Of a stretch of DNA of 43,135 bases, positions 32,628-40,668 are shown in pieces (within the stretch, counting starts at the first letter, position 1; every line of letters starts with the position of its first letter). The position numbers and the translations under genes are program-made. Below the pieces are notes generated by a model that was not told the origin of the DNA, did not search any database, and saw only the letters and a program-made list of their open reading frames with translations. The DNA comes from Paucilactobacillus wasatchensis. GTDB taxonomy: Bacteria; Bacillota; Bacilli; Lactobacillales; Lactobacillaceae. The stretch covers positions 1-43,135 of the forward strand of contig NZ_AWTT01000011.1 of the NCBI RefSeq assembly GCF_000876205.1, read 5' to 3'.

Positions 32628-32957
32628 TTAATCAATAAATTTAACAGCAGTACCATATGCAGCAACTGACTGCATATCGGTGCCAATTGAGCCTGAGTCA
32701 AATCGCATCATGACCACTGCATCTGCACCCATTTCAACTGCATTACTGCGTAATCGATCGATGGCAATATCACGCGATTCAATCATCATCTTGGTGTAAT
32801 CTTTGATCTCACCACCAACGATATTCTTCAGTCCCGCGCCAATGTTTCGAATAACATTTTTAGACTGTGTTGTTAATCCAAAAACTTCCCCAATAATTTC
32901 GTACTTTTGATTTGGAATTTCCTCTGTGGTACTTACTAAAATTTGCTTTTGTGCCAT
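32628..32957 (-). CDS. YbjQ/UPF0145 family protein
   Basis: 109 residues, cytoplasmic, of the YbjQ family (heavy-metal-binding-like fold that forms pentamers). Blocks [44 protein letters not shown] and [16 protein letters not shown] are characteristic. Function not established. Start: GGGGAG with a 7-nt spacer. It is convergent with merR, and only 16 bp separate the stop codons. No terminator is visible in that gap. Confidence 0.92.
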   Translation of the reverse strand: MAQKQILVSTTEEIPNQKYEIIGEVFGLTTQSKNVIRNIGAGLKNIVGGEIKDYTKMMIESRDIAIDRLRSNAVEMGADAVVMMRFDSGSIGTDMQSVAAYGTAVKFID

Positions 32958-33089
32958 GATAATCTCCCCTATTTTGTCGTCTCCATTATAGCCTACTGGG
33001 AGTTAATCAGCTATTTTAGTGCTAACAAAAATGGCTTACCAATTGTTTGGGTAGGCCATTATCTTTTGTACCACATATCCTAAATAACA

Positions 33090-33133
33090 AAAACGTGAGA
33101 AATAAGGCAGATTCTAAGCGCCTTATTTCCCAC
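33090..33133 (-). terminator. Terminator of the tRNA gene
   Basis: On the - strand GTGGGAAATAAGGC / GCCTTATTTCTCAC, about 14 bp, followed by GTTTTTG. It begins 7 bp after the tRNA 3' end. Confidence 0.85.
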
Positions 33134-33139
33134 TCTTTA

Positions 33140-33213
33140 TGCCTGCGGTGTGATTCGAACATACGATCTCCCGGTTACTAGTCGGGTGCATTAACCAGCT
33201 ATGCTACGCAGGC
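33140..33213 (-). tRNA. tRNA-Thr (anticodon AGU)-like gene
   Basis: 74-nt cloverleaf on the - strand: acceptor GCCTGCG/CGCAGGC (7 bp), U8-A9, D-stem GCAT/ATGC, anticodon stem CCCGA/CCGGG with loop CUAGUAA, T-arm GTATG-TTCGAAT-CACAC, discriminator A. No encoded CCA. Anticodon AGU reads threonine ACU, and G1-C72, C2-G71, G35 and U36 fit threonine identity. Two A-C mismatches are present, at 31-39 and 51-63. A34 instead of G or U is uncommon in bacteria but known for Thr in Lactobacillales. Probably functional, though it could be degenerate. Confidence 0.85.
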
Positions 33214-33517
33214 AGATATCAAAACTACAAGTAACATTTTACATTAAAGGTACCTCCAAACGCAAGTACTTAAAAAGATTGTTTTCAAGTACTTACAATT
33301 ACTTGCATAACCCTGGGATCTAATCGATCAATTACACACTGACTACTAGTGATTACAATCAGATTAACTACACATAAAGATTGTAACACGACCATTTTAT
33401 TTTTTAGTCTTAACCTTTATACAAAATTAAAGCTGATCTATCAACTATTTTTAGTTTCTTCTTATATTACATCTAAATTGCTCAAAAATGTAAAGAGTAA
33501 AAATTTTAACTGCGATC
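33214..33517. other. AT-rich intergenic stretch with AAGTACTT direct repeats
   Basis: No credible gene. It holds two direct copies of CAAGTACTT or its shifted form (33263-33272 and about 33285-33294), each containing the palindrome AAGTACTT, upstream of the tRNA. A possible tRNA promoter on the - strand is TTGCGT, 18 bp, TAAAAT (about 33264 down to 33235). Confidence 0.4.
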
Positions 33518-33553
33518 AAAAAAAGTTACTGCCATCATCACAATAACTTTTTT
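33518..33553 (-). terminator. Terminator of the PgpA-type gene
   Basis: On the - strand AAAAAAGTTA-TTG / CAG-TAACTTTTTTT, a 12-13 bp stem with a T-tract, just after the stop codon at 33561. Confidence 0.8.
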
Positions 33554-33560
33554 ATCAGAT

Positions 33561-34067
33561 CTAACTATATTTATGCGCCAATTTACCCGCTACCGCAGCC
33601 GCAATACCACCAACAATGTCATCAATAAACGTATTCACAGAATCTTTATCTCGGTCTAATTCACCAATAACACCTGGCTTTTCTCGGTCAACGTGACCGT
33701 AGTTAGTCACACCAATTGATCCATAGATGTTAGCAATTTGTAACGCCAACGTTTCGTCAACACCAAAAACGCCGACGTCGTGTTCCACAATCGATTGCAA
33801 AGGTTCATCCAGTTTATGCTTTGTCGCCATTTCATCCAAATATAAACCGACCATAACGTTATTTAGCAATTCACGCTTGTGCATCACATCAATGGTTGTC
33901 TCTTCATACTCTGACAATTTAATGTCTGGAATGAACTGTTTTTGCAAATCATAAGTAATTTTTGCAATCTCTTTATAAGTGACACCCTTGGCTTCTAATG
34001 CGGCTACGACGTAATTGTAGGCTTTCGTGTCAGGATACTTAAAATTATCAATCATATATTTCGCCAT
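33561..34067 (-). CDS. Phosphatidylglycerophosphatase A family protein (YutG-like)
   Basis: 168 residues. The block NIYGSIGVTNYGHVDREKPGVIGELDRDKDSVNTFIDDIVGGIAAAV is the family signature, with the acidic residues thought to be catalytic. The N-terminal helical part YVVAALEAKGVTYKEIAKITYDLQKQFIP is typical of the shorter Firmicutes members. It would remove phosphate from phosphatidylglycerophosphate in phospholipid synthesis, but the activity of YutG-type proteins is less firmly established than that of E. coli PgpA. Single gene with its own terminator. Confidence 0.88.
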   Translation of the reverse strand: MAKYMIDNFKYPDTKAYNYVVAALEAKGVTYKEIAKITYDLQKQFIPDIKLSEYEETTIDVMHKRELLNNVMVGLYLDEMATKHKLDEPLQSIVEHDVGVFGVDETLALQIANIYGSIGVTNYGHVDREKPGVIGELDRDKDSVNTFIDDIVGGIAAAVAGKLAHKYS

Positions 34068-34176
34068 CTTTCAAAAATCATTTTTAAATTTTGTGTCTTG
34101 TTTTCAATTACCAAGCAAGTTATTTTAAAATTGAAATGTCACAGAACTCAAGCCAACTTTAACATTATTTAATGAA

Positions 34177-34201
34177 TTTTTCGAAGATTTGCTTCGAAAA
34201 A
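34177..34201. repeat. Hairpin TTTTTCGAA / TTCGAAAAA
   Basis: Perfect 9-bp dyad with a 7-nt loop in the 268-bp gap between the PgpA gene and the broken transporter gene. No T-tract beyond its own arms. Possibly a second terminator or a regulatory site. Confidence 0.35.
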
Positions 34202-34241
34202 AGTACATTCCTGCTCAGTATTTAAATATTTGTTAATCCAA

Positions 34242-34281
34242 AGCAAAAAAGCAGCAAACCCACATTTGATTTTGCTGCTTT
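34242..34281 (-). terminator. Terminator of the GH2/GPH locus
   Basis: On the - strand AAAGCAGCAAA / TTTGCTGCTTT followed by TTTGC. It lies about 55 bp after the transporter stop codon. Confidence 0.82.
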
Positions 34282-34335
34282 AGCTGACACTCACTTAAAA
34301 CGATATTTGCATGCAAAAGCTACTAGCCTTTTTTA

Positions 34336-35707
34336 TCAATTAATATTGGATCTCCTCTTTGCTAAATCATCTTGCACCTGTCCTCGTTGCTTTTCTATTC
34401 TCTGATAGAAATATGCCGGAATAATAGCCAGCAATAAACACACAAACGGGACCCAAATAAATACAACCTCTATTCCAAATAATGCGTGTGTGGTCTGTGG
34501 TTTCTCTGCAATATAGCCAAACATCCCTAATATCCACGGTACAACTCCCATCCCTAGACCACCGCCAAGTTTAGTTGCGGTGGTGGCACCGATGCCGGAT
34601 AGAAATCCGGGTGCATAAATATGATTTTTCCAGTCACCATAATCAGCTGAATCCGCTAAAATCGCAAATATCAACGGTACACAAATTCCCATTCCTAGGT
34701 TATTTACTATCCAAAATGTGATTATTAATCCCATGTTTGAGTGGCTCATTAAAATTAGCGGTTGAGCAATCGCCGATAGGAATAATCCCAACATCCATGT
34801 TCTTGCTTGTCCAAGCCTTCTCACTAGGAGGGGTAATAACGCTATTGATATTAGTTGTGTCGAGTTCAGCCCATTTATCACAGCAACCATTTTTAGATCA
34901 TTCAAGTTATATCTAAAATAGTAAATAACACTCGAGTTCCTGGCCATTGCTGCAAAAAACACAAGAATAGTAACTATGAAAGTAATTACAAATGCCCAAT
35001 TTCCTTTCATCGCTTTAAAACCGTCACTAACTGATACATGATTTTTATTTTTATCACCATCTGTGCTCGTATTAACCTCTCTGATAAAAACAAACACAAA
35101 TAGGTAACCGCAAACACTCAAAAATGCCAAGAAAAATATCATGTATAGAAAACCCTTTTTATCGTTACCAGCACCAAATAATGCAACTAATGGCAGCACA
35201 GCTGCATTAGCAATTAATGCACCAATTTGACTGCCACCATTGCGAAAACTATTAAATATAGTTCTTTGATTTCTATCATTAGTTAGCATTGGTAGAATTG
35301 CAGTATCTGGAGTATTGATAAATATTTCCAGCATCGACCAAATAACATACGTAATCCAAATATAGGTCACATTCATACTGTTACTTTTAAAATTAGGATC
35401 CAAAAATAACAAAATACTAAAGATTGCCACGGGAATGCACAACCATAAATACCATGGCCTTGCTTTCCCCCACCTTGTATTTGTATTATCGATAAAGTAA
35501 CCAGATAATGGGGCAGCCACTGCAGACATCAACCTTGCAATCAGCATTAATAATCCTACTGCACCTAGTGACATTTTTGCTACATCAGTATAAAAGAACA
35601 CAAGGTATGCACTAACCGTAGTAGTTAGTGATAAGTTGGTAACTAAAGTCAGTAGTCCCATATGCAAGTTTTCGAATAAACGGAATTTTTTGTGTCAGCA
35701 TGTTCAT
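34336..35707 (-). pseudogene. GPH-family sugar transporter, frameshifted near the N-terminus
   Basis: Paralogue of the transporter at 38938-40326. The intact-looking frame (34336-35667, 443 residues) starts MHMGLLTLV, with no ribosome binding site, and lacks the usual first segment. That segment is present in another frame from the ATG at 35707 (MNMLTQKIPFIRKLAYGTTD ... SYQLIT), with GGAG 11 nt upstream, and stops at 35612. The join is a 4-bp tandem duplication ACTA-ACTA (35622-35629). Removing one ACTA restores a protein that aligns without gaps to the paralogue (SYQL-4 residues-VSAY against SYQL-4-VGAY). The rest, with the FIDNTNTRWGKARPWYLW loop and about 12 membrane segments, is intact. 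Confidence 0.85.
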
Positions 35708-35816
35708 ACTCAACTTATCTCCATTATCCAAATAATCCACCCCCAGAATAAATTGAAATTAATTTCGACATTTACCAGATAACCAACTACTAGTTTCGTA
35801 AATCCAACTACTGTAC

Positions 35817-37409
35817 TTATACCTCTATTAATCTCTTCGCAAATTTCAATGCAGCAGGATTTGTATTGAGCCGATTATTAAGGTCCAAGTTACAAATGAT
35901 GATGAAGCCTTGACCATACTTTTTTTCACCACAAGCTAATTCAGGTCGCCATTCGCCTTTTGAATTCATATTAGCACTGGTCAAGATTTCATCAAAATCC
36001 TTGTTTTCAGAAATGAATGTATTGTCAAGAATAGGTGTAATAATCTTCTTAGCTTCATCGAACCAAAATCTGAAATCATCCGCATCAAATCCATCGATCA
36101 ATTTATGATTTGTAGCGCGAGAAACAAAATTGACTGGTAACATTCCACATGGCTTAATCGTAACTGATTCTTTTAAAATAGTATAATCACCAGGTTTAAG
36201 ATTATAAAACACCATTTTTGCTCCTGCTTTAACCCGATCTAGCAACTCCGCTTGTTTAGCCGTAAATGCTGCAAAATTGTTGATGATAATCGTATTTGCG
36301 TTCGGTATTTCGTTTGTACGTGTAAAGTTTGTAAAAGGTTGTAATAATTCTTTTGAATCTTTTTCTTCATCTGTGAAAATATTAGTCCCATTTAAATTTT
36401 CATTAACCTTTGCAACCTTCAAAACAGTTTCATTATAGTGAACAACATTTTTAGATTCATCTAGCAGTGCACATCTAACTGTCACTGCCCCCTCCAGTCC
36501 ATTAGTGTTAAAGGAAATATCACCGACATAATCTGAAGCACAAGCATGAATATTTATGTCTTTGATCCCTTTACCAATAATATCTCCTTCGTGCATAACC
36601 TCATAGCATAGACTGTAATCGGTAAAGCTTTCAGATAAATCATTACATACCCATGTTTCTACGCTTGCCGTTTCACCCTCGTTAAAGCTCAACCGCGACG
36701 GTTTAAAACTGATCATCGTAGGAGTTAATGCGTCCCGATAAGCAAAGAATGCTGGTTTAGCATTCCGATCAACGTCAACTACTGCTTTCATCCACCCTGC
36801 AGGAAAATGGTCGATGAAAATGTGTAGTACAGTAGAAATCATATTTTCTTGTCTTCTAAAGCTCTCTGTCATCCATTTAGTTGCAAACGCTTGATAATCC
36901 TGACTAGCTTTAACCCAACCACGCAATGTCCTTGGGGTATCAAAATATTGATAGTGAAAGTTACTACTCTGTTCCAAGGAAATATTGATTGGAGACCAGT
37001 CATCATCTGGACTTTCTGGCAACCACTGTTTAGGATATTCTTTATACATTGTTTCTATCGGATCTAGCCCTTCACAACCATATTCGCCACAGGCATAGTT
37101 CCATCCTTTTTTAATTGGTGTCCAAAATCCTGCTGCCAACTCTCCCATTGTTTCACCATGACTGTTGTACCATGCAGTGTAGCAATGATTGTCTGGCAAT
37201 CCAAATGTTGGCGGGTCATAATCGCCATCAACTGATTTAATAACCCGATCAGGATTAAGAACTAAAATTGTTTCCGTGGCAGCTTTAAAAAATCGTTCTA
37301 GTTCAGCTCTAACTAAATGCCGTTGTGGCAGATTATTAGCATTTGGAAATGGTTCATTGATGAAAGTATCAACAATATTACAAGGATGCTTACGAACTAG
37401 TTGTTCCAT
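35817..37409 (-). CDS. GH2 C-terminal fragment (catalytic residues)
   Basis: 530-codon frame. It begins inside the TIM barrel with the acid/base motif TFINEPFP (Glu19) and the nucleophile region CGEYGCEGL (Glu109). Residues from about 210 are beta-sandwich, and the last 200 form an extra domain. The internal ATG at 37409 has a purine-rich stretch (GGAGAA) only 1-5 nt upstream, so independent translation is doubtful. It cannot be active alone because the first half of the barrel is in the other fragment. Confidence 0.7.
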   Translation of the reverse strand: MEQLVRKHPCNIVDTFINEPFPNANNLPQRHLVRAELERFFKAATETILVLNPDRVIKSVDGDYDPPTFGLPDNHCYTAWYNSHGETMGELAAGFWTPIKKGWNYACGEYGCEGLDPIETMYKEYPKQWLPESPDDDWSPINISLEQSSNFHYQYFDTPRTLRGWVKASQDYQAFATKWMTESFRRQENMISTVLHIFIDHFPAGWMKAVVDVDRNAKPAFFAYRDALTPTMISFKPSRLSFNEGETASVETWVCNDLSESFTDYSLCYEVMHEGDIIGKGIKDINIHACASDYVGDISFNTNGLEGAVTVRCALLDESKNVVHYNETVLKVAKVNENLNGTNIFTDEEKDSKELLQPFTNFTRTNEIPNANTIIINNFAAFTAKQAELLDRVKAGAKMVFYNLKPGDYTILKESVTIKPCGMLPVNFVSRATNHKLIDGFDADDFRFWFDEAKKIITPILDNTFISENKDFDEILTSANMNSKGEWRPELACGEKKYGQGFIIICNLDLNNRLNTNPAALKFAKRLIEV

Positions 37410-38923
37410 TTCTCCAGCTTGTTTAACTGCTTCACTAAATTTATTTTTCTTAAAACACCGAACAATGGTAAATCACTTTGTGTCATCAACCCTAAATGAT
37501 CGCAATAATCATAAACTTCTTCTTGAACAGGCCGTTGGGTAACTCGCCAAAAATTCATATGGGCAATTTTTGCTAGTAAAATGTCGTCAATAAGTTGCTC
37601 AAAGTCGCCCTTCATAACATCATGTTGTTCAAATCCCATTGTGTTGGCACCGCGAAGATGAATTTCTTGTTCGTTTAGATAAAATTTCCCTTTTGGTGTT
37701 GAATTTTCATCCATTTTGAAACTCCGCATACCAAAAGTTTGCATCTGCTGATCAATAATTTCGTTATTTTCACCTAGAAAACTAACTTGAACTTGATATA
37801 AATATGGGTGTTCCGGCGACCAAATCTTGGGACTAGGAATAACAAAAGTAAATTTAAAAAAGTTATCACCTTTTTCCGCTTTCAATGCATTTTCTTTATC
37901 CTTTTCCCCGGTAGCAGATAGCATTGCTTCAGTAAAAGTATTGCCAAGTCCAATAGCTGTTTTAGTCGACCACTGTACCTCTTTATCTTTAACAACTTCT
38001 TCTTTGAAATTGTCACCGAAAATTGAAATTTTAAATTTTGCTGTTTGCTCACCCAGCAAACAACTAAACAGATTGGTATTAATTTCAACTTTATTTTCTT
38101 TCAAAATTGGTCGGGCATAAATATCTCTAATAAATTTTTGTGGTCGAACTTCTAAATAAGCACTCTGATAAATTCCCATCCCAGGCGGACAATGATGCCA
38201 ACCTAACGAAGGATCATCGAAACCCGGTCCAGTTGCAGCATAAATTTTATCGCCGCCATACATCTCTCCGCCGGCTTCTAACTCATTTCGTTTATGAATA
38301 AAATCATTTTCAACCTGGACGACTAACGTATTTTCACCTTGATGCACATATTTATCAATTTCAAATTCAAATGGTGCGAAGAATCCTTCGTGAGATCCAA
38401 CTAAATACCCATTGATATAAACATGTGCAATATAGTCTACCCCATTGAAATGGATAAACATCGACTCTTTATCGCCTGGTACATTTTGTGATTGTAAATC
38501 AAACTGTTTGCGGTAGTAAGTTGTCTTATTGCCCAGCGGTTTACCAAAGTGCGGAATTGTTACTGTGTCCCATTCGCCACCGCCCGCTAAAACCCTAGAA
38601 AAATTTTGTTGATCAGCTTGGGTTTCAATTCTCCAATCAAATTTGCTTAACTCAATTTTATTTCGGGTGTTAATAATTTCCGGAGCTTGCTTTTGAAGAA
38701 ATGGACTAAATTTTTTTCGCATTGACTTCAATTCAGCATCAAGTTGTTCTTGAGTTGTCATTTTTTTTGGCAGTTCAATTTCATCTTCAAAATTTCCCAT
38801 CGGTAAATTCTCAGGTTTAATTTCTTTAGGAAATATGCGAACCAATCCATCTTTTAGATTATTAGAATGGCCTAAATTTTTTGCAATATTTGCAAATTGA
38901 TCATTCGCTTTACCTTTAGCCAT
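37397..38923 (-). CDS. GH2 N-terminal fragment
   Basis: 508-codon frame from a well-placed start (AAAGGAGGAATCGTCAATG). Sugar-binding jelly roll (about 90-270: YYRKQFDL, FNGVDYIAHVYINGYLVGSHEGFFAPF), immunoglobulin-like domain (about 270-410) and the start of the barrel (LRGANTMGFEQHD, HMNFWRVTQRP). It ends 22 residues after LFGV at an out-of-frame TAG. It has neither catalytic glutamate. Confidence 0.7.
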   Translation of the reverse strand: MAKGKANDQFANIAKNLGHSNNLKDGLVRIFPKEIKPENLPMGNFEDEIELPKKMTTQEQLDAELKSMRKKFSPFLQKQAPEIINTRNKIELSKFDWRIETQADQQNFSRVLAGGGEWDTVTIPHFGKPLGNKTTYYRKQFDLQSQNVPGDKESMFIHFNGVDYIAHVYINGYLVGSHEGFFAPFEFEIDKYVHQGENTLVVQVENDFIHKRNELEAGGEMYGGDKIYAATGPGFDDPSLGWHHCPPGMGIYQSAYLEVRPQKFIRDIYARPILKENKVEINTNLFSCLLGEQTAKFKISIFGDNFKEEVVKDKEVQWSTKTAIGLGNTFTEAMLSATGEKDKENALKAEKGDNFFKFTFVIPSPKIWSPEHPYLYQVQVSFLGENNEIIDQQMQTFGMRSFKMDENSTPKGKFYLNEQEIHLRGANTMGFEQHDVMKGDFEQLIDDILLAKIAHMNFWRVTQRPVQEEVYDYCDHLGLMTQSDLPLFGVLRKINLVKQLNKLEKWNN

Positions 38924-38937
38924 TGACGATTCCTCCT

Positions 38938-40326
38938 TTAACTGTTAGCCCGACGTTCTTCTAGCTCTGCTTTAATCTGAGGACCCATTTTTTCGTATTT
39001 TCTATAGAAAAACATCGGAATTACAGACAAAACATACACAACAGCTGGAACCCAAATAAATGCAACATTAATCCCTACCAACGCATGTGCTGATTGTTGA
39101 CCAACTGCAGTGTAACCGAAAGCTGCTAAAATCCATGGAACAAGAGCAGATCCCAAACCTCCACCAAATTTATTAGCTGTTGTAGCACCAATTCCTGCTA
39201 ATAACCCAGGGGCATTGACACCTGACTTCCATTCACCAAAGTCTACAGTTTCAGCAATAACCGCAAAAATTAGTGGTACACTGAATCCCATTCCTAAGTT
39301 ACTTACAACCCACCAGATTAGTACCAGTGTGATGTTTTGACCAGAAACTAAAATCATAATTTGAGCGACTGCAGACATCAAAGTCCCTAAAATCCACGTA
39401 TTGGTCTGTCCAATAAATTTAACAAACAGTGGCAATAATGCAATAGAGATTAGTTGGGTGGTATTTAATCCATTTGCAAGTGCAGCCATCCCCCGGTTGT
39501 GTAAATTGTATTGAAAATAGTAAATAACTCCTGTATTACGTGACATATTAGCAATAAAATTCAAAATTGTAATAATGAAAACCAAGATCCATGGCCAATT
39601 ACCTTTAATGGCCTTAAAGCTTTCTGCCATCGACATTTTTTTCTTCGCTGTAACTCCAATATTTTCTGTATTGCGTTCTTTCAATCCACTAAAAACAAAG
39701 ATATAACCAAGAATTGATAAAACAGCCATAAATAGTGCGGTGAAGAAAAATCCTTTTTTATCGTTTGAACCACCAAAGAATGCTACCAACGGTAATACCG
39801 CTGCATTGGCTACTAATCCCCCTATTTGGCTGCCCCCGTTTCGTAAGCTATTCAATAATGTTCGTTCTTCTTTACTGCTCGTTAACATTGGTAAAATCGC
39901 CGTCGTCGGTGTATCAATAAAAATTTCTAATAATGACCAAATAATGTAAAAAATCCAAATATATATCGTATTTGTGGCTGGATTATAAAATCCAGGTACT
40001 ATAAAAAGCAGCACAGTAATTACTGATACCGGCAACATCATCCATAGATACCAAGGACGTGCCTTTCCCCACTTGCTTTTAGTGTTATCAATAAAAATAC
40101 CTGCTAAGGGAGCTCCAAATGCCGAAAAAATTCGTGCTAATAGTAGTAGTACACCTACTTGCCCTAAATTCATTTTTGCAACATTAGTAAAAAAATATAC
40201 AACATATGCCCCAACCATCGTTGCAGTTAATTGATAACTAAGCCCCGTAAAGCTATATGCGGTTCTGCCTAAAAATGGAACTTTATCTTTTCTATCAATA
40301 TTGCCCTTATTTTCAGTAACATCCAT
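38938..40326 (-). CDS. GPH-family sugar:cation symporter
   Basis: 462 residues, about 12 membrane segments, intact. Typical elements: KVPFLGRTAYSFTGLSYQL at the N-terminus, FIDNTKSKWGKARPWYLWMML loop, NSLRNGGSQIGGLVANAAVLPL, and ETVDFGEWKSGVNAPGLLAGIG in the second half. First gene of the - strand unit, 14 bp before the GH2 gene. It would import the glycoside later cut by the GH2 enzyme. Start: GGAG with a 9-nt spacer. Preceded by a 333-bp control region shared with the divergent LacI-SBP regulator. Confidence 0.88.
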   Translation of the reverse strand: MDVTENKGNIDRKDKVPFLGRTAYSFTGLSYQLTATMVGAYVVYFFTNVAKMNLGQVGVLLLLARIFSAFGAPLAGIFIDNTKSKWGKARPWYLWMMLPVSVITVLLFIVPGFYNPATNTIYIWIFYIIWSLLEIFIDTPTTAILPMLTSSKEERTLLNSLRNGGSQIGGLVANAAVLPLVAFFGGSNDKKGFFFTALFMAVLSILGYIFVFSGLKERNTENIGVTAKKKMSMAESFKAIKGNWPWILVFIITILNFIANMSRNTGVIYYFQYNLHNRGMAALANGLNTTQLISIALLPLFVKFIGQTNTWILGTLMSAVAQIMILVSGQNITLVLIWWVVSNLGMGFSVPLIFAVIAETVDFGEWKSGVNAPGLLAGIGATTANKFGGGLGSALVPWILAAFGYTAVGQQSAHALVGINVAFIWVPAVVYVLSVIPMFFYRKYEKMGPQIKAELEERRANS

Positions 40327-40458
40327 CTGTATTCACTCCAATTCATAAATTGTCTCGAAAATATCCCGCTCTACCAACGAGTCTCACCCGGTGATCATTA
40401 AATTAAACCTGCTGCACTTTCTTTGAAACCAACATCCTCCTAGTGTGAAAATATGTTC

Positions 40459-40472
40459 ATGAATCGATTCAT
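40459..40472. promoter_or_regulatory. Perfect 14-bp palindrome, predicted LacI-type operator
   Basis: ATGAATCGATTCAT, a perfect palindrome with a central CG, as in LacI/GalR operators. It lies just downstream of the -10 box of the transporter promoter, where a bound repressor would block transcription. The divergent LacI-SBP protein is the obvious candidate. Confidence 0.65.
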
Positions 40473-40478
40473 ACGAAT

Positions 40479-40506
40479 ATAATAACATCTTTATTATTAA
40501 TTGCAA
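40479..40506 (-). promoter_or_regulatory. Promoter of the GPH-GH2 unit
   Basis: On the - strand TTGCAA, 16 bp, TATTAT. The -35 box overlaps a cre-like site and the operator palindrome follows the -10 box. Confidence 0.5.
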
Positions 40507-40515
40507 CCGCTTTCC
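40502..40515 (+). promoter_or_regulatory. cre-like site (CcpA)
   Basis: TGCAACCGCTTTCC matches the cre consensus TGNAANCGNTNNCA at all fixed positions but the last. It overlaps the -35 box of the transporter promoter, which would allow catabolite repression. Confidence 0.45.
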
Positions 40516-40539
40516 TTGCTGATGCTATGAGATCTTGTC

Positions 40540-40559
40540 TATCACTCTTGTCTGTGATA
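40540..40559. promoter_or_regulatory. Dyad upstream of the LacI-SBP gene
   Basis: TATCAC-N8-GTGATA, perfect 6-bp arms, about 110 bp before the regulator start. Candidate regulator site, possibly for autoregulation. Confidence 0.35.
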
Positions 40560-40668
40560 TATTACGACTATTAGTATTTATGTATTCCTTTGTTCATATG
40601 ATTTTTGCGTTTAATAGCAATCATTAATTCACACTACATAAAAATCTTAAAAATTTAAGGTGAATAAT

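Larger units (their letters stand above)
35817..38923 (-). pseudogene. GH2 glycoside hydrolase, split by a poly-A frameshift
   Basis: One gene of about 1,040 codons read in two frames. The upstream frame ends in LFGVLRK followed by 15 unrelated residues. The downstream frame supplies KFSEAVKQAGEMEQLVRKHP. Adding one A to the five-A run (37444-37448, T on the + strand) joins them as LRK-N-KFSEAV. The intact enzyme would have GH2 sugar-binding, Ig-like and TIM-barrel domains with both catalytic glutamates, then a beta-rich C-terminus. It would hydrolyse a beta-linked glycoside; the sugar is not determined. It may be a genuine null mutation, a slippage-prone switch or a sequencing error. Confidence 0.88.

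Noticed and set aside
33349-33546. + strand ORF of 65 codons in the AT-rich gap
   Set aside because: Starts at a GTG without a ribosome binding site and has the low-complexity composition expected of AT-rich non-coding DNA.
34336-35667. Intact short transporter starting at MHMGLL
   Set aside because: No ribosome binding site, and the missing N-terminal segment is present in another frame behind an ACTA duplication; a broken gene explains it better.
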